Shown here piece after piece: positions 1-13,324 of a stretch of 64,000 nt of DNA; positions within the stretch are counted from its first letter, which is position 1, and each line of letters begins with the position of its first letter. The DNA is from Balanoglossus misakiensis. Its lineage: Eukaryota; Hemichordata. The stretch spans positions 2,790,001-2,854,000 of the forward strand of contig CM082593.2 of NCBI GenBank assembly GCA_040954595.2, read 5' to 3'. Both the position numbers and the translations under genes were made by a program. The notes beneath the pieces were generated by a model. That model was given only the letters and a program-made list of their open reading frames with translations, was not told the origin of the DNA and ran no database searches.

Positions 1-1084
1 GATGTTTATGAAGTGGAAATTTAATAGTTTTTCCCCAGATTATGGAAAAAACTGATCAGGGGTCATTTAAAACTGGTACTGCTTACAAGGCTATTCACAT
101 CATTAAAATGACTGTTCTTGACCTTGACCATAATGTAGACTGATTCTATTTCTCCAAACATTCCATAAAAGCCCCATTTTTTGATAAACGTAGACCATGG
201 ATCGCCCCTTAACTTTAATAATGATTCTAACTTTAAATAAACACTTGCGTTTTTCGGCTAATAATATATAAATATGTAAGGCACACTGCGAGAAAATGCA
301 TTACACGGTTTAATGTTACCCCTTGGTTATTTTTGTCTAGAGTAACCACAACAACCAAAGATTGCTGGTACCAACACAGAAATTCGGTCAACCTAACTTA
401 CTGCATTGCCCCTTTAAAAGGTAAGATTATTTCTATGTGAGTTTAGAAGATTTATTTTGCCTTGATTATGTTTTCGATTTTTTTGTTTATCTTGCTAGTT
501 TGCAATTCGCATTATCAGCCTTAATACTTGCATAGAAACAGAGGCGCGTTTTGGAAAAAAAAGGTCTATTATCATCGAACGACTGGATAATGGAAGTAGC
601 TGGGAAAAAGTGGACAAAGAGTTCCTGCCGATTCATCAACTCTTAGTTTGATCACAGACAGGCACGTACACGACACATAAATCAGTGGTCAAGTGTTCTT
701 AAACCATGGCTAAAGTTTTTAGTGGCAGAACAATCACCGTCACCCTTTTACGTTGCCAGTGTCAACATTTTGCTTTCTGTCCATGCTCACTGATGCAACT
801 TTCAACGCCAAAATGATTCCTAATAAACCAGACAATATTAGATTAATGGCAACAGCACTTCCTTAAATTAAATGGTCTCAGAAAATGCCGTGTTTTCAAA
901 CTTAGAGTCTAGATTACTTTCTGTAGTGTGTGGCGAGAAGACACATATTCCAACCCGCTTGAAGCGACAGCGCGCAAATCAGCAGGCCAAAGTCAAGGGG
1001 ACCTGATTGCGTTTTTCAGCGCGACATACAATAGAAAGTAAAGTGTACTCGCATGTAGGAAGTTCTGTGTGATGTATTTTAGAG

Positions 1085-1097
1085 AGGTCAAAGGTCA
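1085..1097 (+). promoter_or_regulatory. Perfect DR1 nuclear-receptor element
   Basis: AGGTCA, one spacer A, then AGGTCA again. This is the textbook DR1 site bound by HNF4, RXR heterodimers, PPAR or COUP-TF type receptors. Nothing in the sequence shows it is used; the call is from the motif alone. Confidence 0.45.
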
Positions 1098-2102
1098 CGG
1101 ACGACAAAACCGAATACTTTGACCTATAATGATGAAATGTTCAAATGATTCTAAATTTCGGACAGTGGCGCTCATCCACACACAAATCACGCGATTCCTC
1201 AAATAAATAAACCATCAATTGCAACTATGGCGACTTTGCCGTCTAGAGTTTTTTGGTCGGAAATCCCGGCTTAAGCCTCCGTTTCACCTTTCAGTAGAGC
1301 AAAGTTCAGACGGGTATACGTCAAGTTAAATCTGCAATAGCTGTCATTTTCGGCAATGTGTTTATGAGTTTTGTTTGGTGTAGTAACATAAATTTGGGCT
1401 TCTGCTTGTTAAACCACACTATAAAGTCCTGCTAGTTTGTCTGCTTGCTTGCTTAGGAGTTGAAAACAACTTCCGAGTACTGTCCGTCGCTGCAAAATAT
1501 AACACGAAGGGTTTGTTTAAATGACGATGTAACATTAGTTGGTCCGGACCTGAAACTCACGCGCTGCTGGTTCAAAGTTTCCTCTGTGGCGACAAAGACC
1601 ATACGCAAATGAGTGCATCTTCTAAAGTCAAGAAGATTCTATCAAAGGATGTGTTTAGGTTGAAAGATGTAACTACTCGCGCCGCTCGAGAAAGAAATTG
1701 GTACCTAGGTGAGTACCTCCCAAAATCCATCAGACTCTTACTGTTTTGTTGGTGTTCAAAGAAAATGATTTTAAACTCTGTCCGAGCTAAAAATAAGCTA
1801 AACGTCGTGGTACACGGCAATCAAAAGTGAGGTGGAATAACTTCAAACTTTTCAATTTAGACCGAAATCCCTCCCGGATTTCACAGACAAATTTGATTGA
1901 ACTGAATTGCTGACTTTGCGGGCGGTTTAAATTCGAGCTTCCGTTCTGAGGCATGATATTAAAACGTTGAATGGCTAGACAGTGTGTTTTCCTCGCAAAA
2001 ATAGAAGTTTTCAATTATCTGTATAATTACATCTTTTCGGTGCCGTAATATGCCGCACAAGTTGCGAACTGCGAGATGAGAGGAGTGGGAACGCCAACTG
2101 GT

Positions 2103-2144
2103 TCCAAAGGTCAGAGGTCGCGCTCCAAAGGTCAGGGGTCGCGC
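2103..2144 (+). promoter_or_regulatory. Tandem 21-bp duplication carrying two DR1-like sites
   Basis: Two adjacent 21-bp units (2103-2123 and 2124-2144) differ at one base. Each contains AGGTCA followed, after one G, by AGGTCG or GGGTCG, so each is a near-DR1 site. The duplication places the two sites exactly 21 bp (two helical turns) apart, on the same face of the helix. Confidence 0.4.
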
Positions 2145-4350
2145 GACGCAAATAGTTTGTCATGCTTTCTGGATAAGATTTCATCTTCTCTTATTTTTAA
2201 AACAAGATGTAACTAAGCAGTGTTGGTGGCAAATTAATATTGCGAAAATTGAAGGCACGAATTGCGTTTGAACCGCAGCTTTGACGGGTGAAGTAGATGT
2301 GCGCTGTGCACATGATACGCGTTTAGATTTCATCCCATACAAGATGATAATTGTATATTTTTCCTAACATACGCAGACGTGTCGGTACCATATTCGTTCT
2401 AACACGCAGTCTGTAAGATGGTTAAACTTGACCTTGAAAACCAATCCAAAAGGTATGGTCAGTCGTTGGTGAATGTGCCGGTGAACTATTGTCGATTGGC
2501 CGGGGTTACCGTGACCACGGTCACAGACAATGTACCCAAGTGCTATTCACATAATTCACAACCTTAAGCAGGACATGATAGTGTAACGTCGCAATGTAAT
2601 TGATGGAGCTTCTAATTCATTGGTGTCAATGATACTTGGCGTATCAGTGTTGAAATGGCGACGATCTTGTCTGTGTTGGAAATAGGCTATTATTGGCCGT
2701 GAGATCGGTCGACTTTGACAATCCCATAGAATTAGAGATTGAAGGACTTTCCCAATCCAAGCCAAGTCAATGATATCGCAGCTCAGCTGGGCGTGCTTGG
2801 TAACAGTCAAGTGGCCATCAAACCCCATGCTTGCTCTGTCCTCTGCTTTCTGGCCAGTATAGAAATGAACCAGGTTTGCTTTCTAGGGTCTGCGAGAGTG
2901 TCTACGCTTTTTGCCAAACCACAAGCGTGAACTTTGTTTAGATCAAAAACTATTTCACCAAGACGTAGGCGGATTGTTTTTTGGTCGGGACAGACAGGCC
3001 GCGAATGTTCAGTCCATTTGTATCCGAAGCGACAGAGGAAAATAAGTGTTTACAAGTAGTGTAGTAGTGTTGTGCAAAAGTTGGGGTGGGGGAAAAGTTG
3101 TTTGAAAAGTTTGACTCTCCTTCACGCCATGGTTTATTTTTACAAGAACCTACGATGGATCTCAATCCTTTGGTCTTACCCCGGATTGTGTCGGTGGAGG
3201 TCATCTGAGGTGTCAAGTTCACGGTGAAGACTTTTGCAGATTGGCTAATTTGTAAACCAACTTGTTACGGTACTTTACTGCGTCAAACAAATACCTCCGG
3301 CGACTATAAACATCGCCCCGGCGGATAATTATCCGTGCGCCGTTCGCCGAGTGAGTTCTAATATCCAGAAATACTTTGCAGTGTATATTTTTCGCCGCTC
3401 TGCACGATCCATCCAATTTTGTTTGCACTGCGACACGTTGGCGCCTTCGTCATCATTCTGCAGTTTTATTCGGGCAGACGACAGCGCGCAGACATCATTT
3501 CATCACATCTCTGTTTAGGAAGCGTTTCGTATGAATGTGGAAAACCACAGCGTGTGCGGCCGTATTAATAACCTTCATCATTGGTGGGAGGTAAAACTTT
3601 GAATTTACCAGGTTTCTTTTTGCTGTTGTTGATTGTATCCAGTGGTGTACACGCCCAATTTTCGGACTGTCAACACAGATTGTAAATACGTAGAATTGGT
3701 CTTGTTGACAATAATGCACGCTATATGAGCGGCGACGACAACTCTAAAGTGATACAATCCCTTCTAACTTTCACACGCCTATGTAGGATTTAAAGGACGC
3801 GTGTAAGTTATCCTGTGACCGTGTGGTGGCGCGCATGTTTTTCACGTGGACATCCAAGTGAAAATCGCATTGAACAAATGATGATCGCCTTGCTCGACTT
3901 ACTCGTCATCTTTGACCAATTTCATTGGCAAACGCGAAACTTCACCACTTATTGTGAAACTGACGGCGATTGGAGTCTTTCCAAAAATAAAAACGAGCGA
4001 AAAAAGTTTATTTTTCTTTTCACTACGTAAAGATCACGCAGCTTGTGGTTCGATCTTTAAAACGTCGAGTGGGTTTGCAGTGACGAAGAACGACATTAAT
4101 CGGTCGCATCTCTGTGAACTTTTGAAGGCCACAGATAAAAGCGAAGCAGAAGACAGACTAAACTATCGTCTATTTAGAAACAATCGTGTCAGTGGTCGGC
4201 GTTTGAGGAAAACATTTTCAAATGTTTAACATTAAAATACGTTCTCTTGCTGTGTGCTCCAATAAAGAGGCAGATGTAACTTCCAGTGTTGGCGAAAACG
4301 GGGCCTGAATGTTTAGAAACGTGTACATGTCCGGATTCGTGCGGATTCGA

Positions 4351-4416
4351 CCAATCGCAAACGTCCCGAGTCGCAGCCAACCAATCATAACCGCTGGTGT
4401 GACTTTTCCGACCAAT
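4351..4416 (+). promoter_or_regulatory. Three CCAAT boxes at 30-31 bp spacing
   Basis: CCAATC occurs at 4351, 4381 and 4412, all on the + strand and about three helical turns apart. This phasing of multiple CCAAT boxes is typical of NF-Y-driven promoters. I see no clear TATA box or downstream gene start, so this is a candidate promoter only. Confidence 0.35.
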
Positions 4417-5153
4417 CACGCGTCGCCTTTAAGTTCGTAATTGATCCGCTGAAGGGATCATCGTTTATCCCTTCGCGGGTCAACTAATGAACAGTGAACT
4501 TTGCAAAATGTCTCGCAACACTGTTTGTTAATACCTCCCTAAAGATCAAACGTCCATGCGTCTCTTTGTCAAAGATCACATAGGCCCCTTGTCTAGGGTC
4601 CAAAATGTTGAAGTACACTTTATGCTAAGATTCATTGGGTCTTTTTTGGTCATTGCCAGCGGCATGGCTCAGGATTAAACACCAAGATCGTTCCACTGCT
4701 CACGTAATAAGGACTGCGCCCTTTTTGGTTCTGGTAACTCTTCTATTATCGATATTCCGTGTAGCCCCATAAAGAGCTTGTCCCTTGGAGGTAACATAAG
4801 CAGATCTACATATTTATAGCAGTTGTCCTTTGACGCGAACGATTAAACCAAAGGGTCGTCCAAAATTATGATCGCGCTCTATAGTTGTCATTCTTATGAC
4901 CCATACACCGCCTCGCGTTCTGTACATCAGTGCCTGAGCGAGCAACCTTGATGTATTGTGTAAAAGACTGGAATAACATAAAAGTCGCGTCGAAAAAAAA
5001 AAGATTAAGTGTGAGTTGTCGCAGAGAACATTTTAATGGGCACCAGGCGTTGTGTAAATCATTTTGTACATGGAGTATTAGTGTTCAAGCAGATTTCGTC
5101 GCGGAGACTGTGCAACGTGAGGCCTTATAAGTCGTGTTTCTATTCCCGAAGTC

Positions 5154-5166
5154 TGACCTTTGACCC
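5154..5166 (-). promoter_or_regulatory. DR1 nuclear-receptor element, minus strand
   Basis: TGACCT, T, TGACCC on the + strand reads on the minus strand as GGGTCA, A, AGGTCA. This is a perfect DR1 if the first base of a half-site may be A or G. Confidence 0.4.
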
Positions 5167-8100
5167 CCGAGGATGTCCCTTCTCGATAACTACATGGTAT
5201 GTTTATGCTTTGTTTGGCGCATTTCCAGGTTTGCTTCTTCGGACTTCCATTCTTTCGTTGGGGTGAGGGTGTCTGGTAGCTTGAAGGAGAAAGTCACAAA
5301 CTTTTCAACGTAGTGCATATTGTCTGTGGTTTCTGTGACATTGTGAAGTTCTGCTGCACTCCACGATCTGTCCCTATGTTAGAGAAGAATCGTTTGATAT
5401 CTGGGGTAGTGGATGGGTTTTTTTTTGCAGATGGTGCGGGGTGAAAACAATTCTTATGAAATGCCTTGAGTAAAAAGATGGAATGGCAATCGATTTTTTT
5501 GCTGTAACATTACCGACATACCCATATCCTCCCCCCCAGAAATCAAACGGTTCTTCCCTTAACGCTGGACTTTCGAACTTCTTGCAAACGTGCAATGCTT
5601 CATTCACGTTATGCCCAGGGTGCGAATTGAACTGTAATACCCCCGTGATCCAACATTTTTTGTTCAGTAATCAGAGCAACAAACACGTTACAAAATGGGG
5701 AGGGGGTAGTCATAAATTTAGTGACTTCGTCACCAAAACGAGTTCCGAAGATGGACTTTGGCAGACGACAAAAAGTTGCAATAAATCAAGAGTTAAATGC
5801 ATTTAAAGTAAGTGTTCTTTGCGGACATTTGGGTCAAGTGCCAGGTTCACACGCTAAGTATATCAGGACAGTGCCAACTTGTTGCTTAAACCACGCTACA
5901 TATGACCAGACCAATTTTTCACTTGCTAGTATATCTTTCGATACATGATAACTATCATAGTTTGTTTCTAGTCTACTAATGGCATAATGTATTGCAAGCT
6001 ATTATACGATGTGACGTTTAAGGCTGTGATGTCATGATTAATAGTTAGATATGGTTTGATTTGCTGTCTAGGGAAGACGCGATCTGGGCATGGCCACCCT
6101 GAAAAGGTCTTCCTTTAATTTACTTTTCGGTATGTGCATCTTGAGGTTGTCTAAACTCACTTGATCCAATGATCTGTGTACAAGCAAGAAAATTACCCAA
6201 TGATGATCAATAAAACCATAAATGATGAAAGAGGCGACCTCGTGCTTTCCGCTTTGGTAAACAGATACCTTTGGAGACGTTGATTGTTTTGTTACGCGAA
6301 GAAATTGATCTCATCGTCAGCACATCTGAGAACAAAAACGCATAACCAATCGGCAACGACAAGCTTGATTCTGATTGGCTGCGTTTGACTACAAATAATT
6401 CTGCTGACAATTTCAATTGATTCAACGATTAATATTCAAATAAGGGTGATCTGTGGATGCGCATGCAGACGACAGTTACGTCTAACAGTATTTTACAGAC
6501 GATCACTTGTGCTTTATTTCGACTGGCGCCATTTTCACTACCAGCTTACGGCAGCTATGTCACAAATTCGGATATAAAAAATTTAACATCGTTAGCATAA
6601 CGCCGAAGAGTGGAAGGGACACGGCATGTGTCAAATTTTTAATAAAAATTTACGAAACTGTCAGAGGGAGGTGAGAGAATGCCACAGATGCAGAGTTCCG
6701 CCACTGCACAACGACGCAAATTGTAACCGTTGTGGATCGAGATTGTGTCGGGCCAATCGACGTATAGCGAGAACGTCATCAAAGTTATTGATTCATCGCC
6801 GGAATTTCGACAGGGATATTATTCGGTCGTCCCGTTGACAGCGGATAGGATTACCCATGTGTCATGTCGGGTCTTGATTAATTAGACCATAGAGACGAGG
6901 GAAGCAAAACGGTGCCCCCCAGCCTGCAGCCACGCGCCAAGTTCCTATTGAAATGTGCGACACGCGAACTGGTAGTTACAATGTAGTATGGCACATGAAA
7001 AATACAGACGAGCGGTACCACTGATAACTTTGCCAACACTGTACCGAATAAAATACTCCGGATTTTAGTAGACAAACATGATATGGACGAGTAATTCGGA
7101 CGATTTTGATGTTTATAACGCGCAGAGAGCAGTGTTCACGGATCTTCGCTTCTGCTATAACGGCAGACGTCCTGGTGTTAGTAGCAAATCTTGAGGTGAA
7201 GGTCAGAAAGAAAATAAAATAGGAGGAGGACAGAGAAACTTTGAAAACTAGCACATGCGGACAACGAATATGAACGCATAGATAATCAAACTCGGAAATA
7301 CCAAATCCGTCGCTTATCCAGCCTATAGTAAAACGGGTAGTGTTTTTTTTGTTTAAATTTTTGGTATTTTATTCTTGTGTTCCCAATTTAAGATTTAGAA
7401 GAAATAGTGTAGACCCATGTAAATTTGTTAGCGCTTGTCACTAATACCAGAAGAAAGTCATAAAGGAAAATTTAAAGTGAAATTGTTGCCATAGCAGCCA
7501 TGGCAGAGAACTTCTTGAGACTAACACTGAACCGAATGCAACAACTGTCCATTGAATCCTAAAAAAATTGAAACGCCGGAACACCCAAGAACAGCCCCGT
7601 CGGACGCCCTATGAATTCCAAGTGAAACGTTAGAAGTAAAGAGATATGGCCGACCAATATTGTGTTTGCAGAACGCATATTATATGATGGTACAATTTGC
7701 ATCAGTTAATACATAAATGCGGACACAGATATACCCGTATCATTGTAGGCTATAATCATAGCACCCTCGGTCCTCTGCTGTAGTCTCAGTGGTGAGTTGA
7801 ACCTGCAGGACTTGAAATGTCAGGAGTTTATTAGACCCCGATATGATCCCGCAGACTAAACCAGTTGTTAACGAGTGTATGCCTTATTATAACACCAGCC
7901 TGCACACGATCCGTTGTCGAGCGCTTTCATATACATAAATAATCGAATGGAGACTTGATGCTTCTTCATAACAATAAGTAATCACTCAGTCGCCCTTGTT
8001 GCTGCTTCCTGGGTTTTATTTGTGGAACTTAAGCCGCCTACTATTTACTCTAAAATGGGGTTAAGAGAGTATCGGCTCGAGGCTTATCCCACTTCTGTCA

Positions 8101-8225
8101 GCAGGATCTGTTGCCGGAGCGTTCGCGTGACTTGTTGAATGTTCCGTGGCCAGTGCATACGCGGTTTATATTAAATCTAGACGGTAATACCAGCTGATTA
8201 CAGGTACATAGAATAGCTCTTCCCC

Positions 8226-8352
8226 ATCTGCCTGCCTGCTTGTCTGCCTAGCTGTCTGTCTGTCAGTCAGTCTGTCTGTAGTTTGTCGAATTAACGATCC
8301 ACCCATCCCTCCTTCCATCCCTCCTTCCATCTATCCATCCATTCATCCATCG
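8226..8352. repeat. Compound tetranucleotide microsatellite (CTGY / CCWT)
   Basis: A run of CTGC, CTGT and CAGT units (8226-8280) is followed, after a short spacer, by CCAT and CCTT units to 8352. The copies are interrupted and impure, as in an old microsatellite. Confidence 0.85.
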
Positions 8353-10999
8353 TGTCGCGGAAAAACGCTTTTTAATAAACCTTTTAGAACTGTTTAAAAG
8401 TTTAGGGTACCCGAAGAAAATTGATTACGTCGTAGCTCTTTGTACTTCCCTGGCAAGACATTGCTGATTATTTTAAGTGGATAGCATAAAGTAACGCCTG
8501 ACATATGATCCCCAAGCTGTCCACTGATTATAAGTCTGTCTGAAATAAGACTAATATTCCTGATGCGGAAATGTAAACTTCACAAGAAAAACGGCCTGGT
8601 TGAAATAACTTCTTGAAGATATGTTTCGTTAGGGGAGTCTACCCGGGGTTCGATGCTCCAATAACAGACTTGTGCCAAAAAGTCACTTCGGAAGCAATCC
8701 ATCTGTGTGTGTGGCTACTTTGCATATGCAAAGCCAGAAGGGCCAAAACGCGGTTATAGGCTTGCGCAGACATATGCAGTTCGGCAATATAAACCGATGC
8801 AGATATAAGTCATTTGGTTGAAAGTACTTCTGTGTAATCAAGTTCTTTAATGCAAGAACAATGACTTTGGGATGAGCGCTTGCGTCAACAGTCGATGAAT
8901 AATTAAAAAGGTACATGTATATGCTTTAGGATGTAGGTGACATGACAGAGCGTTATGGAAAGATATGACTATACAACGAATGCTAGACTTGTAAATTGAA
9001 TCCTTAAACTAACCGTACATTCCTATGTGGGAAGCGATAAATCAAAGCAAAAAATCTGTGCACTAGCCGCGACCTTCTATTGAGCAGACGATCGCATGTA
9101 AAAATGCAGCGGCAACAAATTCGCTAAAACCGTCTATTTTGACATGAAGTGTTCTAACCCAGACATAGTTTACATGGCCATCGGAAGCACGCCGGGTTTA
9201 CACAGCCGCTGACGATGATATGTTAGAGGTATTTTATTTGCGATGAACGTTTTACAAGCGTGTTTAGATACAGAGCAAATACCAGTCCTTAATAATATAA
9301 TGGTTTTCTTCCGCTCTCATCTGGTAAAGTGATCGTTCGACGACACAGCCACTTCCTAAACCCAAAGCAAACGGCGACAACACGTCACCATCGACGTGAT
9401 AAATCGCGAGATATGCCGAGATTTCGAGTACAAGTATTTGGGGTCGCAAGAGAAAAATATCTGCCACTTACGGACCAATTAAGTCATCGCCGTTTATATT
9501 GTGGAGCTAAGTGTACTACCAGGTTCCAGCTAACCTACTTTTCAGGCGACCAGCCGAACCTCAGGCCGAGAGCGGCAACACTCCCAGTAGGCAGGAGACA
9601 TTTGCTCGCTGCAGACTGTAACCAAAAACACGTTCACATCTATATTTGTTTAAATTTCTCCGAAAGAAAACCAAACACGTGTGTCGTGTTTCCTAATGGA
9701 TTATAAATTCTTGAATGATTACTTCGCCGTGGGCTTGATGAAAGAATTGGACCATAGGTAACTAAACTGCAAGTACATGTACAGTTCGGGTCTTTCTCAA
9801 AACTCCCATCACGTGAAAACGATTTCCAGCGTTGAGATAACATTTCCTAGGAATTTAACAGTATTGAAACACGTGCCGTGCAGTTCGTGAAGCCGTACTT
9901 GTAAGCAAATTTCCGCCGTTCAGGTGGTGCCACGGATGTTTTGACCTTTCAGTCGCCAAGGGGCAGCGTTTGACAATCTCCTCTCATCTACCTACGTCAG
10001 AGTTTTACCAAAATGATCCGGCGAAGCCCTGATGTGATTTGCCGATAGGGAATTCAGATGGAAATTCACAAAAGTCGCTGACGGATTCATTTGCCTGTAT
10101 GACGGATAGCCTTCTCAGGTTGGCGATTTTGACCGAAAAATCTGCGTCACGCGGCGATTCGAGGAGCCCAAGGTTTGCGGCATATTAGATAAACTGATCT
10201 GATTTTTTTTGTAAATCGCCAAGCTGTTTTTGTAATCCTTAAGTCAGTCGTGGGAGCATTTAAAATTCTGGCCTTTGTGCTGGCGTAGATTATCAAGATG
10301 CGTCGTGCAAATGAAACCCTACCGAGTGACGATATATCTACGTCAACCGTCGAGTTTTCACGTAAATGTCGCACGCGAGATCCTTTGCTAAACTGGAATA
10401 TTTATTGAGAGATAGAAAGCCCTTTCGGAATTAACCACATTGCCACAGTTTAGGAGACAACTAATAACTGTCGCTAACTGTGATGTTCGCGGATAAGCGT
10501 GCCTTATTTTTCTGTATTAGGCTCGCGTTTCTGATATTGTGGTTTTCACGCTTTGTTATACGACAGCAGTATAGTCAGCCCCGGGGGTGTCAACACTATA
10601 TAATGGCCAGGAGAGAGCATTTAAGGTACCGGTAATTTCTAGAAACCCCAAAGTTTCCTGCGAGTAAGCGTTTATCGAGCAATTAAGGAAATGGTTACAT
10701 CTTTCTTTTCAAATGAACAGAAAACCGAGAATCAATGGAGTCTTATGAAGAGCCAATAGATAGAACACATATGATGTTCTGTCCGGCAAACCCACAATTA
10801 CGTCAGATTCATATATGTCGCTACACAGTGGTAACCTAGGCGACCATGCACGTAGGCGCGTGCCACCGTAACTGACCTCGGTCAACGGTGGAGGTGTAAT
10901 CATTAAGTGAAAGTACTTACACGGGCAAACAATAATGAACATTTAATCAACCATCTCGAGGTGGAAACTAGCCTACGGTACAGCTATCTGCGTACCCAC

Positions 11000-11013
11000 G
11001 TTTCCATGACAAC
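11000..11013. promoter_or_regulatory. X-box-like (RFX) palindrome
   Basis: GTTTCCATGACAAC fits the RFX X-box consensus of two inverted GTNNCC half-sites around a central AT. RFX sites commonly mark cilium gene promoters, but no such gene is visible nearby. Confidence 0.3.
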
Positions 11014-12224
11014 AAGCGCTCTATCCATGAATTTTCATTCACCAGTTATTGCATTTAGTATACGTTAGCACCCTGAGTGTTATTGATGATGACTTCCTTG
11101 TTTTTGGGGTCCGTTCACGCTTTTATTGTCTGCAGACAACCTGTCCGCTGACGATAAAACGAAATCTCGCTTGAAATGGGCGAGGCTTTTTTCGGGCAGA
11201 CGTCATTCCGGTCGATGAGGGGCCGACCGGATAGGAGCGTGGCCCGTTCCCAGGCCAGAGTGAAGTGCCCCTGTCTCTGTATCATCCACCGAGACCTACA
11301 AACAGACATCGTATGTTCACACAGGTAAATTAAGCCACAGATCGGCGTCGTTTATGACGTCACTGCGCTCGATCCCGGGTGACGGATGGCTACTTTTAGT
11401 CCCGGTGAGCGCCGTGTCACCCTGTGCCAGTTTCTGACGTTGTCGCCCCGAAACAGCCTTTCTGGTCTGCCCGGCGAATTTCTTACACGAGCTATTTTTT
11501 ATATGAATATACATTTTCTCCGAGAGCGGCATATTGTTTTAACGCGTGACAAGGCAATATCGGACGATATACAAAATGTCTTGAGACGGACGAGTTTGTG
11601 ATGCTGACCATTCATTATTCGAATGGTCAGGGTATCGAATTCATACATGTTTACTTTTTGTGGTTATTTTTGGCGCTGTGGATTCTGATTATGTTGATCT
11701 AACCAACATTTAAATATATCAATGCAGTTATGAAGGAAGTGGTGATGAAATTACCGAAATAAGGTTTATTGGGTCCATGATCGCGCTTGGCGTATTGGTC
11801 GCTGCGTTGCCATGCATGCAGTGCGTCAGCGCGCGACTTTGTTTGATCGGACTGATCATCTGATGATGCGCAGTTCGCTGAAAGTTTAGTGTTGGAGTTT
11901 TGTGTTCGAGGGAGGCTACTCTCCGCTGGTCTGGAAGCAAGACGCATCGTGGCTTAGACTTGGGGTATGGTGTCGGCGACTTCTGACTAGGGCAGACACA
12001 AATACCGACTAATGAGCGTTCGTGTCGATGCTTGTCTGCCGCAGTCGTATGTAGGTGAATCAACGCCGCGGCCGCTACTGGCGCCCAACGGGAATTTGAA
12101 AAATTCCCACCACCACCACCATCCCCCCTTCTTCCATCGGCGGAAAACTACGCAACATATCCCAACACTGTCAAGCCCCCTTCCCCCCTCCAACACAGCC
12201 ACAACTCCATAATAAGTATGCCAC

Positions 12225-12238
12225 GTTTCCATAGTAAC
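12225..12238. promoter_or_regulatory. X-box (RFX) palindrome
   Basis: GTTTCCATAGTAAC is a full X-box. It lies about 14 bp upstream of the C/G-rich hairpin at 12252, so the two could form one compact element. Confidence 0.35.
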
Positions 12239-12251
12239 GTACAGCGGAACA

Positions 12252-12293
12252 GGGGGTGTCACCGTAAACAGAACAATGCTGGGTGACACCCCC
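12252..12293. repeat. Perfect 12-bp inverted repeat, 18-base loop
   Basis: GGGGGTGTCACC at 12252-12263 is matched without error by GGTGACACCCCC at 12282-12293. The stem is G+C rich and would form a stable hairpin in DNA or RNA. No T-run follows, so it is not a terminator-like element. Confidence 0.7.
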
Positions 12294-13169
12294 CGGAGCT
12301 TGTGGTAGCGATCACGTACGTCTCGCCTCAGGAAAGACTGAGAATTCTCTCTGGAGACAACTTAAGAAAAATAAAAGAAAGAGGACTTCAATAGCACAAA
12401 TAAACTCGGCATACCGCGCATTTATATCAAATAAATATAGACTACATATTGGAAAGACCCTGCATAGTGTGCTACACACATAGAGTTTTAATTTGATTGT
12501 AATATGTGCGGGAATTTGCCACTATACCGCGATAAAATTTTGATTCCCTTTGTAAGGTATGCAAATGAGGTCATTTGTCACATTTCCGAGACTGGCGAAA
12601 ACTCCGTATTAAAGTCGGCAAAAACTTTAATCGGAATTCTTCCAAGTTTACACTGTTTTTTTCTATGCTGTCTGTTAAAAGCGCATGCCTCATATATAGG
12701 TTAAGAACAAGGACGGCAATGGCCGCCTCGATCCTACCCAAGTTGTAATTCATAGCCCGGCATTAAGAAACTCTTGAATTTTCATAACCGCCGTAAAAAA
12801 TTTCCAACGACTTCATTAGAATTTTGAAGAGTGCCGCACGCTATGCTGGTATTTACGCAGTGTGAAAGAATAAGGCGCGAAAGTGGATGAGAGTGATTAT
12901 ATACATTTATGATCTGACGAAGAGGCGTCAGTCACATCTCTGTCGCAAAATTGGCTGAGTAGATGGAGTAAGTGTCCTGGCCACGCCAGACTCAAGCTCG
13001 ACGTCAAGTGGTTTCTTTGATAATATTAGTTTATGTGGCGAAGAATACCTGCTTGTAGGAGACATGGAAATCCTTGAACATCTATTTGCTTCTCTGTGCG
13101 ACATTTAACAAGTATCCATAACATTTCCGCGACAAAAAAAGTAAACATGTTTTTCAATTATCGATGGAT

Positions 13170-13324
13170 CTATCCATCCATCCATCCATCCACCCATCCA
13201 TCCATCCACCCATCATTTAGTCAGTCAGTCAGTCAGTCAGTCAGTCAGTCAATGAATGAATCAGCCAATCAGTCAATCAACCTATCAATCAATCTCTATC
13301 TGTCTGTTTGTCTGCCTGCCTGCT
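13170..13324. repeat. Compound tetranucleotide microsatellite, five successive motifs
   Basis: Tandem ATCC units (about 13171-13213) are followed by perfect AGTC units (13219-13250), then AATG, AATC and finally CTGT/CTGC units. Each block differs from its neighbour by roughly one base per unit, suggesting serial mutation and re-expansion of one tract. Confidence 0.9.

Larger units (their letters stand above)
1..8225. other. Non-coding region, no supported gene
   Basis: I find no recognisable protein, tRNA or rRNA here. The open frames are short, overlap on both strands and resemble no family I know. The stretch does hold motif-level signals listed separately: nuclear-receptor direct repeats near 1.09, 2.1 and 5.15 kb, a triplet of CCAAT boxes near 4.4 kb, and one open stretch ending at a good splice donor near 1.7 kb. 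A small exon or a regulatory element could be hidden here. Confidence 0.6.
8353..13169. other. Non-coding region, no supported gene
   Basis: No convincing gene. The longest open frame, at 9329-9706, is rich in Arg and His, has no recognisable domain and looks like chance. Motif-level features are a 12-bp perfect hairpin (12252-12293), X-box-like palindromes at 11000 and 12225, a perfect CRE at 11355, and a short CAC/C-rich tract near 12.1 kb. Confidence 0.55.

Noticed and set aside
6626-6838. Cysteine-containing ORF resembling a zinc finger
   Set aside because: The Cys spacing fits no known finger and the His partners are missing.
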